64,000 nt of DNA, from positions 1-64,000 of the forward strand of contig JAFTYE010000008.1 in the NCBI GenBank assembly GCA_017464805.1, given 5' to 3'. This document shows positions 51,527-61,282 of this stretch, in pieces. Each line of letters starts with the position of its first letter. The stretch's first letter is position 1. This DNA comes from Clostridia bacterium (GTDB lineage Bacteria > Bacillota > Clostridia > Oscillospirales > CAG-272). The notes under the pieces were generated by a model, which was not told the DNA's origin, searched no databases, and saw only the letters and a list, made by a program, of their open reading frames with translations. Made by a program: the position numbers and the translations under genes.

Positions 51527-52000
51527 TCAAAATTCAACCGACTTGCCATCCAGGACGGCGGCCGTCAGGGAGTCGCCGCGGTAGGTGAGCTTCAAGGAAA
51601 AGAAGGGACGGTCGGTGGTGAGCAGACGAAGAAACACGCGATCCCCCTCCCAAAGCGGCAGGGACGGCACCTTCTCCTTTTCCACCCACGCAAGCTCCCC
51701 CTCGTTACAAGGTATGAGCTCGCCCGATTCGGCGCGCGCGGTGAAGAGGTGCATGTATTCGGTGGGATAGCGATCCGACACGAAGGTCACGATGCCGCGA
51801 TAAGAGTAAGAGGAGAGGGTAAGACCCGTCTCCTCCTTTACCTCGCGTACAAGGCAATCCTCGGGGCTCTCTCCCTCCTCAAACTTCCCGCCGATGCCGA
51901 CCCACTTGTTTTCATTGGGGTCGTTTTTCTTCTTCGTGCGGTGAAGCATCAGATATCTGCCGTTTTCTTCAACGTAGCAAAGAGTAGTATTGATGCCCAT
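51527..52000 (-). CDS. Nudix hydrolase (8-oxo-dGTP diphosphatase-like)
   Basis: A 157-residue Nudix enzyme with an intact box, GKFEEGESPEDCLVREVKEETG near 38-59. The following segment and length resemble MutT/YtkD-type 8-oxo-dGTPases that cleanse the nucleotide pool. The second ATG (52000) fits the GAGG spacing better than 52003. Eighteen to 21 bases separate it from glyS, so it is in the same transcript. Confidence 0.9.
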   Translation of the reverse strand: MGINTTLCYVEENGRYLMLHRTKKKNDPNENKWVGIGGKFEEGESPEDCLVREVKEETGLTLSSYSYRGIVTFVSDRYPTEYMHLFTARAESGELIPCNEGELAWVEKEKVPSLPLWEGDRVFLRLLTTDRPFFSLKLTYRGDSLTAAVLDGKSVEF

Positions 52001-52021
52001 CATTACCTCGATCGTTCGCTA

Positions 52022-53413
52022 TTAAAATTCGAGCTTCTTCTCCACGTAGGCGCGGACCTCGGAGATGGGCAAACGAACCTGCTCCATGGTGTCGCGGTCA
52101 CGCACGGTCACGCAGCCGTCGTTCTCAGTGTCGAAGTCGTAGGTCACGCAGAAGGGCGTGCCGATCTCGTCCTGACGGCGGTAACGCTTACCGATCGAGC
52201 CGGTTTCGTCAAACTCGACGGGGAAATAACGGGAGAGCTCATCAGAAAGCTCAATAGCCTTATCGGAGAGCTTCTTGGACAAGGGTAGGACTGCCACCTT
52301 GACGGGGGCAAGAGCCGGATGCAGGTGAAGCACCACGCGAACGTCGCCCTCGCCGACCTCTTCCTCGTCATAGGCGTCAACAAGGAAAGCAAGGGTCACG
52401 CGGTCAGCACCGAGAGAGGGCTCGATGACGTAGGGAACGAGCTTTTCGTTGGTTTCGGGATCGAAGTATTCCATGCTCTCACCGCTATGATTCTGGTGCT
52501 GGGTCAGGTCGTAGTCGGTACGGTCGGCAATACCCCACAGCTCGCCCCATCCGAACGGAAAGAGGAACTCGAAGTCGGTGGTTGCCTTGGAGTAGAAGGA
52601 CAGCTCGTCCTTATCATGGTCACGCAGACGCAGATTCTCGGGCTTCATGCCGAGGTTGTAGAGGAAGTTGGCGCAGAAGTCCTTCCAGTAGGCGAACCAT
52701 TCGAGGTCGGTGCCGGGCTTGCAGAAGAATTCCAGCTCCATCTGCTCGAACTCACGGGTACGGAAGACGAAGTTACCGGGGGTGATCTCGTTACGGAAGG
52801 ATTTACCGATCTGGGCAACGCCGAAAGGGAGCTTGCGACGGGTGGAGCGTGCCACGTTCTTGAAGTTAACAAAGATACCCTGTGCGGTCTCAGGACGCAG
52901 GTACACGGTATTCGTGGAGTCCTCGGTCACGCCGATGAAGGTCTTGAACATCAAATTGAATTTTTTGATGTCGGTGAACTCGTGACCGCCGCAGGTGGGG
53001 CAGGCAATGCCCTTCTCCTTGATGAAGGCGGCCATTTCCTCAAACGACCAGCCGGCAGGGTTTTCATTCGTGCCGTTCTGGAAGGCGTAATCCTCGATCA
53101 GCTTATCGGCGCGGTGACGGGCGCGGCACTGCTTACAGTCCATGAGGGGATCGGAGAAGCCACCCACGTGACCCGAGGCGACCCATGCCTGCGGATTCAT
53201 GATGATGGCACTGTCCAGCCCCACGTTATAGCGGCTCTCCTGGACGAACTTCTTCCACCAAGCGCGCTTGACGTTGTTTTTCAGCTCCACACCAAGCGGA
53301 CCGTAGTCCCAGGAGTTGGCCAGGCCGCCATAGATCTCGGAGCCTGCGAAGATGATGCCTCTGTTTTTACAGAGAGCGACGATTTTGTCCATAGTCTTTT
53401 CGCTGTTGTTCAT
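52022..53413 (-). CDS. glyS: Glycyl-tRNA synthetase, single-chain alpha2 type
   Basis: Class II synthetase (463 aa) of the eukaryote/archaeal-like alpha2 type. Motifs: [18 protein letters not shown] near 23-40, CxxC pairs near 91-94 and 141-144, [11 protein letters not shown] near 172, motif 2 in [25 protein letters not shown] near 205-230 and motif 3 in [12 protein letters not shown] near 335. GGAGAAAAAAC precedes the ATG. It lies 32 bases after mtaB. No glycine T-box is present, consistent with read-through from mtaB. Confidence 0.97.
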   Translation of the reverse strand: MNNSEKTMDKIVALCKNRGIIFAGSEIYGGLANSWDYGPLGVELKNNVKRAWWKKFVQESRYNVGLDSAIIMNPQAWVASGHVGGFSDPLMDCKQCRARHRADKLIEDYAFQNGTNENPAGWSFEEMAAFIKEKGIACPTCGGHEFTDIKKFNLMFKTFIGVTEDSTNTVYLRPETAQGIFVNFKNVARSTRRKLPFGVAQIGKSFRNEITPGNFVFRTREFEQMELEFFCKPGTDLEWFAYWKDFCANFLYNLGMKPENLRLRDHDKDELSFYSKATTDFEFLFPFGWGELWGIADRTDYDLTQHQNHSGESMEYFDPETNEKLVPYVIEPSLGADRVTLAFLVDAYDEEEVGEGDVRVVLHLHPALAPVKVAVLPLSKKLSDKAIELSDELSRYFPVEFDETGSIGKRYRRQDEIGTPFCVTYDFDTENDGCVTVRDRDTMEQVRLPISEVRAYVEKKLEF

Positions 53414-53445
53414 GTTTTTTCTCCTGCATGTATGTGATGTTTTAA

Positions 53446-54753
53446 TTATTTCAATTGACCGTAAAGAATGCCGTTTTCCGTGGCGATGGGTACGACCTCG
53501 GCGATTTCGCCCGACAGGTTTTCTTCACTCGGTACGCAAACCTCGATAAAGGAATCAGTGTGACCGAGCCAGCCGTCCTTTCCCTTCGTTTCAAAAAGGA
53601 CAGAGAGGGGTTTTCCCTCGGTCACAACGGAAGAAAGGATCTCTTCGCGGATCTTGTTTTTCTCGGCGATCAGGCGCGCGGAGCGTTCACGCTTCACCGA
53701 CTCAGGCACCTGGCCGTCCATGTCGGCCGCAACCGTACCGGGGCGGCGGGAGTAGGCGAAGACATGCACGTCAAGGAAGCGGGCCTCTCGGCAGAAAGCG
53801 AGCGTTTCTTCAAAGTCCGCGTCGCTTTCCCCAGGGAAGCCGACCATGAGGTCGGTGGTGAATTGCACGTTGGGAATCGCTTCACGCAGGGCGCGGAGCG
53901 AGGCAAGGGCCATGGCGGTGTTATAACGGCGGCGCATGCCGCGGAGCACATTGTCCGAGCCGCTTTGCATGGAAAGATGCAGGTGCGGAACGGCAGTGTG
54001 CAGCTTAGCAAATCGGGTGATAAAATCCGGCCGAACGAGCTCGGGGGAAAGAGAGCCAAGGCGAATACGGGGCGTGTCTTCCCTCTTGTCCAGCATTTCA
54101 AGCAGGTCAATGAGGTGAGTATTGCCGAGATCCTCGCCGTAGGCGGCCGTCTCGATACCCGTCAGCACCACCTCGCGCGAGCCGCCGGCAGCGAGGCGAG
54201 CGACCTCGGTCAATACGTCGGCAGGAGCCTTGGATCGCACCGATCCGCGAGCAAGCGGAATAGCACAGTAGGTACAACGGCAAGAGCATCCGTCCTCAAT
54301 CTTGACGTAGGCTCGAGTGCGGGGTGCGTGCTCCACGGTCATGCGCTCAAATGGCTCCAAAAAGACGTTTGTTACTGCGCAGACGGGCTCTTTTTCGCTC
54401 TCGCGGAGCAGCTCGAGTGCCGCTTCGGCAAGCTTCATTTTCCCGCCCGTGCCGCACACGTAGGCGACGCCCTCGATCTTCAGAACATCCTTCGGGGAGG
54501 TTTGCGCGTAGCAGCCGCACACCAACACCGGTGCCTGCGGGTTTTGCGCAGCGGCACGACGAATAAATTGACGGCACTTGCGGTCGCTTTCGGCGGTAAC
54601 GGTACAGGTGTTGACAACATAAACGTCGCATGCCTCGGAAAAATCTCGTACAAGGAAGCCGCGGCGGGCAAAGTCCTCGGCGATCGCCTCGGTTTCATAC
54701 TGTGCGACCTTACAACCGAGCGTGTACAGCCCGACGGTGTAGGTTTTTTCCGT
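53446..54753 (-). CDS. mtaB: tRNA t6A37 methylthiotransferase MtaB, probable ACG start
   Basis: Radical SAM enzyme adding a methylthio group to t6A37. The UPF0004 domain has its first cluster cysteines in TLGCK (near residue 13), NTCTV (near 49) and CGCYAQ (near 83), then the radical SAM CxxxCxxC in [13 protein letters not shown] and a TRAM domain at the end. The frame extends about 75 codons upstream of the first GTG (54528), through two essential cysteines, to a TAG at about 54769-54771 with no ATG, GTG or TTG. An ACG at 54751-54753 lies just after AAGGGGGG and is the best start; ATC at 54757-54759 is possible. Typical length results (about 435 aa). Confidence 0.88.
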   Translation of the reverse strand, partial: TEKTYTVGLYTLGCKVAQYETEAIAEDFARRGFLVRDFSEACDVYVVNTCTVTAESDRKCRQFIRRAAAQNPQAPVLVCGCYAQTSPKDVLKIEGVAYVCGTGGKMKLAEAALELLRESEKEPVCAVTNVFLEPFERMTVEHAPRTRAYVKIEDGCSCRCTYCAIPLARGSVRSKAPADVLTEVARLAAGGSREVVLTGIETAAYGEDLGNTHLIDLLEMLDKREDTPRIRLGSLSPELVRPDFITRFAKLHTAVPHLHLSMQSGSDNVLRGMRRRYNTAMALASLRALREAIPNVQFTTDLMVGFPGESDADFEETLAFCREARFLDVHVFAYSRRPGTVAADMDGQVPESVKRERSARLIAEKNKIREEILSSVVTEGKPLSVLFETKGKDGWLGHTDSFIEVCVPSEENLSGEIAEVVPIATENGILYGQLK

Positions 54754-54785
54754 ACCGATCCCCCCTTGCTACATAATTACCAATT

Positions 54786-54814
54786 ATTATAGCATACTCT
54801 TTCGAAAAAGTAAA
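54786..54814 (-). promoter_or_regulatory. Promoter of mtaB-glyS-nudix-ACT-PFL
   Basis: Minus-strand TTTACT at 54809-54814, 17 bases, TATAAT at 54786-54791. It places transcription start about 25 bases before the ACG codon. Confidence 0.72.
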
Positions 54815-54892
54815 GACTTTTCAAGAGATTTCCGAGAGGATGTGGGGGGAGTGCGGTTTTTTCTTTTTTTGCGACGTTTTGTGCATTTGCTC

Positions 54893-54921
54893 TTGAAACG
54901 GAGAAAAAATTATAGTATAAT
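54893..54921 (+). promoter_or_regulatory. Promoter of upp-rluA-lnt
   Basis: TTGAAA at 54893-54898, 17 bases, TATAAT at 54916-54921, about 50 bases before upp. Confidence 0.78.
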
Positions 54922-54971
54922 AGTTGGGAAGGACCCTGACTTTTTATTTCGGCATGTGAAAGGAATTGATT

Positions 54972-55601
54972 ATGAGCACATTGCACATCATCGACCATCC
55001 CCTGATCCAGCACAAGCTGACCATTATGCGCAAGACCAGCACCAGCTCCAAGGATTTTCGCCAGCTGCTTGACGAGATCTCCATGCTCATGGGCTATGAG
55101 GTCACGCGCAATCTTCCTTTGGAAACCGTCGAGATCACTACCCCCGTCGCACGCGCAAAGGCACAGCAGATCGCAGGCAAGAAGCTGGCAATCGTACCGA
55201 TCCTGCGTGCGGGCCTTGGCATGGTGGACGGGCTTCTCAGTCTGGTTCCCGTGGCGCGCGTCGGCCACATCGGCCTGTACCGTGACCCCGAGACCCACCT
55301 GCCCGTGGAATACTACTGCAAGCTCCCGCCCAACATCCAGAACCGTCTTGTCATCGTGGTTGACCCGATGCTGGCGACCGGCGGCTCCGCCTCCGACGCA
55401 CTCAAGATGTTAAAGGACAAGGGTTGTACGGACATTCGTCTGATGTGCCTGGTTGCCGCACCCGAGGGTGTTGCCAAGGTGCAGGCGGATCATCCCGACG
55501 TAGACATTTATACCGCCGCACTGGATGAAAAGCTCAACGAACACGCCTATATCGTCCCCGGTTTGGGTGACGCGGGCGACCGTCTGTTCGGCACCAAGTA
55601 A
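54972..55601 (+). CDS. upp: Uracil phosphoribosyltransferase
   Basis: Pyrimidine salvage enzyme making UMP from uracil and PRPP (209 aa, typical). [10 protein letters not shown] near 78-87, the PRPP loop [11 protein letters not shown] near 129-139 and the uracil loop [12 protein letters not shown] near 192-203 are intact. AAAGGA precedes the ATG. First gene of a tight run with rluA (3-base gap) and lnt (15-base gap). Confidence 0.97.
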   Translation: MSTLHIIDHPLIQHKLTIMRKTSTSSKDFRQLLDEISMLMGYEVTRNLPLETVEITTPVARAKAQQIAGKKLAIVPILRAGLGMVDGLLSLVPVARVGHIGLYRDPETHLPVEYYCKLPPNIQNRLVIVVDPMLATGGSASDALKMLKDKGCTDIRLMCLVAAPEGVAKVQADHPDVDIYTAALDEKLNEHAYIVPGLGDAGDRLFGTK

Positions 55602-55604
55602 TCG

Positions 55605-56573
55605 ATGCGCGAGCTAACAATTCAAAAAAATGATGCGGGACAGCGCCTTGATAAGTTTCTTACCAAGGCGCTGTGCAATATTCCCCCCTCCCTGATGTAC
55701 AAGGCGATCCGTAAAAAGAAGATCAAGCTCAACCGCCGCCGCGCCGAGGGAAAGGAGATTCTGTCCGAGGGAGATACCTTACAGCTCTTTCTTTCCGAGG
55801 AGTTTTTCCCCGATGCAGAGGGCTCGGAGGAGATCGCCGCGCTTGGGCGCATTCAGCCGAAGCTCTCAGTCGTGTACGAGGATGAAAACGTCCTGCTTCT
55901 GAACAAGCGGCCGGGCGTGCTGGTGCACGAGGACGGGGATGGCACGGGGGACACGCTCATCCGCCATGTGCAGGCATACCTGTACCAAAAGGGGGAGTAC
56001 GCCCCCGAGGAAGAACAGTCCTTTGCCCCCGCGCTTTGCAACCGCATCGACCGCAATACGGGCGGTATCGTGATCGCCGCCAAGAATGCGGAGGCTCTTC
56101 GCATTCTTAACGAAAAGATCAAGGCGGGCGAGGTACACAAGTATTATCTGTGTGCCGTGCACGGCGTGCCGCGTCCGAAGAAGGCCCTGCTTTCGGGGTG
56201 GCTGATCAAGAACAAAAAGGACAACACGGTAAAGGTGTACGACCGCGACCCCGGTCACGGGGCAAAGGACATCCGCACGCAGTACACCGTGATCGCGGAG
56301 AAGAACGGTGATGCGCTCCTTGAAATCAACCTGCTGACGGGGCGCACGCACCAGATCCGCGCGCACATGGCACATGTGGGCCATCCCTTGTGGGGGGATG
56401 GCAAATACGGCGTCAACCGTGAGGATCGCGCGCGCGGCTACAAGTTCCAGGCACTGTACGCCTACCGCCTTGCCTTTGATTTCAAGGGGGAGTCGGGCGC
56501 GCTGGCTTATCTCGCGGGTAAGAGCTTTTCGGTGCCGCGCGAGGACGTATATTTTGCAGAAGAATTCTTTTGA
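55605..56573 (+). CDS. RluA-family pseudouridine synthase
   Basis: A 322-residue RNA pseudouridine synthase. An N-terminal S4-like RNA-binding domain (about 10-70, GQRLDKFL start) precedes the catalytic domain with NRIDRNTGG, catalytic Asp149, and GRTHQIRAHMAHVGHPLWGD near 246-265. The family modifies 23S rRNA or tRNA; the exact uridine is not predictable. The usual R-L-D-x-x-T-S-G reads R-I-D-R-N-T-G-G, a modest variation. Confidence 0.93.
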   Translation: MRELTIQKNDAGQRLDKFLTKALCNIPPSLMYKAIRKKKIKLNRRRAEGKEILSEGDTLQLFLSEEFFPDAEGSEEIAALGRIQPKLSVVYEDENVLLLNKRPGVLVHEDGDGTGDTLIRHVQAYLYQKGEYAPEEEQSFAPALCNRIDRNTGGIVIAAKNAEALRILNEKIKAGEVHKYYLCAVHGVPRPKKALLSGWLIKNKKDNTVKVYDRDPGHGAKDIRTQYTVIAEKNGDALLEINLLTGRTHQIRAHMAHVGHPLWGDGKYGVNREDRARGYKFQALYAYRLAFDFKGESGALAYLAGKSFSVPREDVYFAEEFF

Positions 56574-56588
56574 AAAAGAGGAAGGATC

Positions 56589-58211
56589 ATGTTAGAAAGA
56601 AAGCGCTTTCGCTTGCCGCTTTTGTTCCTTTTAGGGGCACTCGCGGCTCTCCCCGTGAGCTTTTTTCAGCTCTCGGCGCTTTCCTTCGCGGTCATGATCC
56701 CTTCCCTTTTCTTGTTTTTTGGCACTTGGCGCAGGGCAGATCAAAAACGAAGCTTTTTCAGAGAATACGGCGAGGGCTTTTGCTTCCTCATGGGCTTTTT
56801 CATGCTGACCTTCCATTGGTTTGTGTATCTGTGGCCGCTCGACTTTGTCGGCGGGATGACGCGCGCGGGGGCTTTCGGGGTGATCCTGGCCGCCTGCGTG
56901 GGGCTGCCGCTTTTGCAGAGCGCGGGCTTTGCGTTCCTGTTTCCCATTCTCGCGCGCCTGTCGCGAACACGCACGGTGCGTCGTTTTCCCATTCTTCTGC
57001 CCTTCCTGTTTGCGGCGGGGTGGGTACTGTTTGCCTACACCCAGACCCTGACATGGGCGGGCGTTCCGTGGGGTGCACAGCTGGCACTTTCCCAGCAACA
57101 GAATCTGCTGATCCTGTCCTCGGCTTCCCTGTTCGGCTCGTATTTCGTGACCTTCGTGATCGCTGCGGTGAACGGTCTTGCGGCCCTTGCACTTCTTTCC
57201 CTGCTTGAGGGGGACGGGCGACTTTCCAAAATCGCGGCAATATCCTCTGCTTTGGTTTTTGTTTTGAATTTTGCGCTTTCGGCGTCGGTTTGTTATCTGC
57301 CGCGCGAAGAGGGCGAGGAGATACGGGTGGCCGTTTTGCAGGGGAATTTTTCCTCTTCCGAAAAGTGGGGGGGCACGACCGAGCTGCTTGACACCTACGC
57401 TTCGCTTGCGCGCGAGGCGGCAGCCGAGGGAGCGGAGCTTGTCGTGTGGCCGGAAACGGCGATCCCTTACAGTTTGCGCGGCGACGGATACACGCTTTCC
57501 TTCATCAAGCGACTTGCCGAGGAAACGAACGCCACCCATATCGTGGGCGCGTTCTGCTATGAAACGGATGAGGAAAGCGGCGAGCGTCTGCGGCGTAATT
57601 CCCTGTATCTGTTCCGCCCCGACGGCAGTGTGGCGGAAGAAATCTACCACAAGCGGCATCTGGTGCCGTTTGGGGAGTACGTACCAATGGAGAGCGTGAT
57701 CCGCACACTCCTTCCCTTCCTTGCGGAGCTGGAGATGCTGGACGACGGTAGCTCCCTGTACGCGGGGGAATCCAGTACCCTGTTTTATGAGGATCTCGGA
57801 GTGATCGGCGGGCTTGTCTGCTTTGATTCGATCTATCCCGCGCTTGCGCGCGACAGCGTGCGGGACGGCGCAAATCTGCTTGTGCTGGGTACCAACGACT
57901 CCTGGTTCTTTGATTCCGCCGCGGTCTATCAGCACAACGGACAGGCGATTTTGCGCGCGGTGGAGACCGGCCGCGCGATAGCGCGATCGGCCAACACAGG
58001 CGTGTCCTCAATCATCTCCTCGCGGGGCGAGGTGCTTGCCGAAATCGAGCCGCTAATCGCGGGGCAGGCGACCGCCACGGTGAATCTTTCCTCGCAAAAG
58101 ACGCTGTACACTGTCATCGGGGACACGTTTGTTTTGCTTTGTCAGATATTCTTCCTTTTGCCGTTTGTCATCTCACTTATCGAGTGGATAAGGCAAAAGA
58201 AACCGAAATAA
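56589..58211 (+). CDS. lnt: Apolipoprotein N-acyltransferase
   Basis: A 540-residue membrane enzyme that N-acylates lipoproteins. Six to seven membrane helices occupy about 10-235 and a last one about 510-530. The nitrilase-like domain (about 245-490) carries the full triad Glu289 (VVWPETAIP), Lys355 (YHKRHLVPFGEY) and Cys411 (LVCFDSIYP). Lnt is classically Gram-negative; most Firmicutes lack it or use Lit/Lns systems, so a complete Lnt here is notable, though it is known in some Clostridia-related genomes. It follows rluA by 15 bases. Confidence 0.92.
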   Translation: MLERKRFRLPLLFLLGALAALPVSFFQLSALSFAVMIPSLFLFFGTWRRADQKRSFFREYGEGFCFLMGFFMLTFHWFVYLWPLDFVGGMTRAGAFGVILAACVGLPLLQSAGFAFLFPILARLSRTRTVRRFPILLPFLFAAGWVLFAYTQTLTWAGVPWGAQLALSQQQNLLILSSASLFGSYFVTFVIAAVNGLAALALLSLLEGDGRLSKIAAISSALVFVLNFALSASVCYLPREEGEEIRVAVLQGNFSSSEKWGGTTELLDTYASLAREAAAEGAELVVWPETAIPYSLRGDGYTLSFIKRLAEETNATHIVGAFCYETDEESGERLRRNSLYLFRPDGSVAEEIYHKRHLVPFGEYVPMESVIRTLLPFLAELEMLDDGSSLYAGESSTLFYEDLGVIGGLVCFDSIYPALARDSVRDGANLLVLGTNDSWFFDSAAVYQHNGQAILRAVETGRAIARSANTGVSSIISSRGEVLAEIEPLIAGQATATVNLSSQKTLYTVIGDTFVLLCQIFFLLPFVISLIEWIRQKKPK

Positions 58212-58240
58212 AAAAAGAGGTACGTGCGTACCTCTTTTTA
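58212..58240. terminator. Terminator between lnt and the COG2426 gene
   Basis: A 12-bp stem (58212-58223 with 58228-58239) with A- and T-runs on both sides, serving both convergent genes. Confidence 0.88.
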
Positions 58241-58246
58241 TTGTCC

Positions 58247-58717
58247 TCAAAGGAAGAAGTTAAAGATACCGACCACACCGTAGGACGCGAGCGACATAAT
58301 GATTCCCGCGGCCAGCACACCGAGGAGAATGGACGGCAGGGCGTATTTCATTCGCATGTTCATCAAAGCGGCAACGAGGGCTCCTGTCCACGCGCCTGTT
58401 CCCGGCAGGGGAATCGCCACAAACACGAACAGGCCGAAGGAGGCGTATTTCATCACCTTCGCAGAGTTCTTTTCTGCCTTTTCCTCCAGCCACAGGGCGA
58501 TCTTGGCAAAGTGCTTGGTCGTTTTCATCCAGGAAAGGATGTGGCGAATAAAGAGCAGAATAAAAGGCACGGGCAAAAAGTTTCCGATGACCGAGACCAG
58601 ATAGTTCGACCAGAGCGGCAGTCCAAGCACGGCTCCTGCAGGGATGGCACCGCGCAGCTCCACGACGGGAAGCATGGATATGAAAAACACCCACAGGTGG
58701 TCAAGAAATTCTGTCAC
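58247..58717 (-). CDS. COG2426 small multidrug export / membrane protein
   Basis: A 156-residue membrane protein with four to five helices. MLPVVELRGAIPAG near 15-28 and the VAIPLPGTGAWTGALVA motif near 97-113 define the Sm_multidrug_ex (COG2426) family; transport function is not firmly established. The GTG at 58717 lies after AAGGAG at good spacing; the longer frame crosses the promoter. Confidence 0.85.
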   Translation of the reverse strand: MTEFLDHLWVFFISMLPVVELRGAIPAGAVLGLPLWSNYLVSVIGNFLPVPFILLFIRHILSWMKTTKHFAKIALWLEEKAEKNSAKVMKYASFGLFVFVAIPLPGTGAWTGALVAALMNMRMKYALPSILLGVLAAGIIMSLASYGVVGIFNFFL

Positions 58718-58768
58718 AGCAGTTCTCCTTCTGTTTGATACCGTTTTGTCACAAGGCTTTCTGCGCCA

Positions 58769-58798
58769 ATTATACCACAAATCCCTCTAAAAAAGCAA
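58769..58798 (-). promoter_or_regulatory. Promoter of the COG2426 gene
   Basis: Minus-strand TTGCTT at 58793-58798, 18 bases, TATAAT at 58769-58774. It overlaps the end of the upstream phospholipase D-type gene. Confidence 0.65.
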
Positions 58799-59915
58799 TA
58801 GAGCGACGATAAGTTATTTTACGATAATCACGAATCCTTTGACTTTCGGCGATCCGATCATGCACGTAGGCATCCACCGAATTCAAAAAAGCGGATTCCT
58901 CGCGCCGCATGCACAGATTCAGCTCCGAAAGCTGGGAGAAGGCTTTTTGGGTAATATTGGTCGATCCGAAGGACACTTCCCCTTCACTTGCCACCAGCTT
59001 GGTATGCAGCATTTTAGGGGACAGGTACAGCGCAAGGCGGCCGTTTGTTCTCTTCAACAGGCGGCGCACGGTCTTGCGGTTGAGGTCGTTTTGGAAGTTG
59101 GCGTCCTTTGGAATGACCACGGTCACGCGTACACCGCGCGCGCAGGCGCGCTCGATCTGGCGCATAAAACGAGGCAGCGGCGAAAAATAGGCCATGACGA
59201 TACAAAGCTCCCGCTTTGCCGAACGGATCAGATTCAGGTAGTATTCTTCCATTTCGAAGAGGGTCTTTTTCCCCCTCTGCTCCTTTACGTTGACACCAAA
59301 GGAATAAGGGCCGTCTGTTTCCTCTCCCTCGCGGAGCTTTTTGTAAAAGGCGGAAACATGCTCCTCTCCCTCAATCCGTACCATCAGGTCGGAGTAAACG
59401 CGGCCCTGCATGTCCTTCCCGTTTTCCTTGTCCTCGATATTGATGCCACCCAGGATGAGGATACGGTCGTCGATGACGTAGAATTTGGAATGGTCGGCCT
59501 TGAATACGTCGGCCGACACGGTGATATTCGGATGGTGCATGATCTGCTCGTAGAGGGGCGTGACCTCATCACGCGCGCGGCGGGGTGTACCCGACATGGG
59601 GTAGATGCGCGAAAGACCCCAGATTTTGAATCGTTCCGCGATGCTTTGGATTTTGTGAAAGAAGGATCTTTTGCACTCCTCTGCCTTTTCCAGCACCACG
59701 CCGTAGCGGTCGATCGAGAGGTAGACGCGCACGCCGCGCTCGGCGGCGGCCAGCACCGCCTGGGCTACGAGGCGGCCGATCTCATCATCCCGCCAGATGA
59801 ACATATTGATATGCAGGGAGCTTTTTGCGTTCCCGATCTCCCGCATAATGACGGGAAAGGCATTTTTTCCGTCAGCAAGGAGCGTAAAGTCGGCGTAAGG
59901 CTCGCGCACGCTCAT
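58770..59915 (-). CDS. Phospholipase D-superfamily protein (cardiolipin synthase-like)
   Basis: A 381-residue protein with two HKD domains. The first motif is His142-x-Lys144-x4-Asp149 followed by GG; the second is His304-x-Lys306-x4-Glu311 followed by GSTN, with Glu in place of Asp. The layout resembles cardiolipin synthases (ClsB-like, lacking N-terminal membrane helices), which join two phosphatidylglycerols. Start at 59915 follows GGAG by 7 bases and overlaps the upstream GNAT gene by 4 bases. Confidence 0.85.
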   Translation of the reverse strand: MSVREPYADFTLLADGKNAFPVIMREIGNAKSSLHINMFIWRDDEIGRLVAQAVLAAAERGVRVYLSIDRYGVVLEKAEECKRSFFHKIQSIAERFKIWGLSRIYPMSGTPRRARDEVTPLYEQIMHHPNITVSADVFKADHSKFYVIDDRILILGGINIEDKENGKDMQGRVYSDLMVRIEGEEHVSAFYKKLREGEETDGPYSFGVNVKEQRGKKTLFEMEEYYLNLIRSAKRELCIVMAYFSPLPRFMRQIERACARGVRVTVVIPKDANFQNDLNRKTVRRLLKRTNGRLALYLSPKMLHTKLVASEGEVSFGSTNITQKAFSQLSELNLCMRREESAFLNSVDAYVHDRIAESQRIRDYRKITYRRSIAFLEGFVV

Positions 59916-60352
59916 TCCCCTCTCCATTCCATTTCGCGGTGGGGGATGCCCGCCTCGGTAAATTCCTCCGAGGTGACGGCGAAGCCGAGCTTTTCATAAA
60001 AGCCGACCACATAACTTTGGGAATGCAGGGCAAGGCACTTATGCGGCAGGCATTCGCGGATGGCGAGCATGCTTTTTTCCATCAACAGGCGGCCGTGACC
60101 GAGGCCGTGGGTGGTGGTCAGCACGCGACCGATCTTGACGGTGGTGCGCTCCTTATCGTCGTAGAAGGCGCGCAGATAGGCAATGACCGCACCGTCCTTC
60201 CACAAAAAGCAGTGCAGGCATTTCTGATCGATATTATCGGCATCAAGGTAGTAGACCCGCTGCTCCATGGTAAACACCTGTGCGCGTGCGCGCCAGATCT
60301 GATAGAGTTCGTCTACGGTCAGCTCGTGGAACAATTTTGCCTCAAATTTCAA
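59912..60352 (-). CDS. ElaA-like GNAT acetyltransferase
   Basis: A 146-residue GNAT protein of the ElaA group: F-H-E-L-T-V-D-E-L-Y near the start, R-A-x-V-F-T-M-E-Q-R, an Asp-rich DADNIDQKCLH segment, motif A VGRVLTTTHGLGHGRLLM near 75-92 and FYEKLGF near 117. Substrate unknown. Coupled by overlap to the phospholipase D-type gene. Confidence 0.88.
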   Translation of the reverse strand: MKFEAKLFHELTVDELYQIWRARAQVFTMEQRVYYLDADNIDQKCLHCFLWKDGAVIAYLRAFYDDKERTTVKIGRVLTTTHGLGHGRLLMEKSMLAIRECLPHKCLALHSQSYVVGFYEKLGFAVTSEEFTEAGIPHREMEWRGE

Positions 60353-60364
60353 ATTCTTTTCTCC

Positions 60365-61252
60365 TTATACGTTTCGCTTGAAGTTGCCGAACACCTCGTT
60401 GACCTTGGCGAAGCTGGCGAAGGTGTCGGGGTATTGCTTGATGATCCGCATCATTTCGCCGATCTGACGCTTGTTGATGATACAGACGAGCATGTATTTG
60501 TCGGTATCCGAGTACATACCGTGCACGCGGATCTCGGTCACGCCGTGGCGCAGGCGGTTCATCAGTGCCTCCGAAACCTCGCTCGGATAGGCGGTGACGA
60601 TCTCAAACTTGTAGCCGTTTTTGATGCCGCTTAAACCGTGATCGACGATCACATTCGCCACGAACAGGTTGAGAAGCGTACAGATCACGGGGGTAACACG
60701 CATGCCGTAGACGAAGAAGGCGATCGCCACCACCGAGGCATCCATGATGAAGGAAACGTAGGCGATGTTCAGCTCGGGGCGTGCCTTTTTGAGCAGAGCG
60801 CTGATGCCATAGGTACCGCCGCTGGCACCGAAGCGCTTCAGCATCACGGAAAAGCCGAAGCCCGAGATCACGCCCGTGGCGATACAAGCGAAAACAATGT
60901 TAAAATCCTCTGCATTATTGGCCATGCAGTAGGCCTTTGCACCGAGGAGTGTCCACGCCTGCGGCATAAAGGACTGTACGAGCATATAGACGCTGAGCAT
61001 TAAACCAAGCTTTTTGTCTACGATGGCACTGACCAGCACGAAAATGGGCAGATTGAAGGCGACCATGAGGATCGACCAGCCGACCTTATCCGCAAGCAGA
61101 TGATGCGTGATAGTGGCAAGGCCGCCGACCCCGCCGGGGGCGAAGCCGTTGCTGTTCTGAAAGAAGAAATACGCCGTGCCGACTACCACGCCCGCCACGA
61201 TGGCACATAGGATATCCATGAAAAGAGTTTTTGCCGAAAAGGGCGTTTTCAT
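60365..61252 (-). CDS. YitT-family membrane protein (DUF161 + DUF2179)
   Basis: A 295-residue protein with about six membrane helices in two YitT/DUF161 repeats (FAPGGVGGLATI near 37 and FGASGGTYGI near 140) and a C-terminal DUF2179 domain (about 215-290). Function unproven. The ATG at 61252 follows GAGGAAAACAAAC; an ATG 5 codons upstream lacks a site. The gene lies 12 bases upstream of the ElaA-like gene, in the same run. Confidence 0.9.
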   Translation of the reverse strand: MKTPFSAKTLFMDILCAIVAGVVVGTAYFFFQNSNGFAPGGVGGLATITHHLLADKVGWSILMVAFNLPIFVLVSAIVDKKLGLMLSVYMLVQSFMPQAWTLLGAKAYCMANNAEDFNIVFACIATGVISGFGFSVMLKRFGASGGTYGISALLKKARPELNIAYVSFIMDASVVAIAFFVYGMRVTPVICTLLNLFVANVIVDHGLSGIKNGYKFEIVTAYPSEVSEALMNRLRHGVTEIRVHGMYSDTDKYMLVCIINKRQIGEMMRIIKQYPDTFASFAKVNEVFGNFKRNV

Positions 61253-61282
61253 GTTTGTTTTCCTCATTAAAATGGTTGTTTT

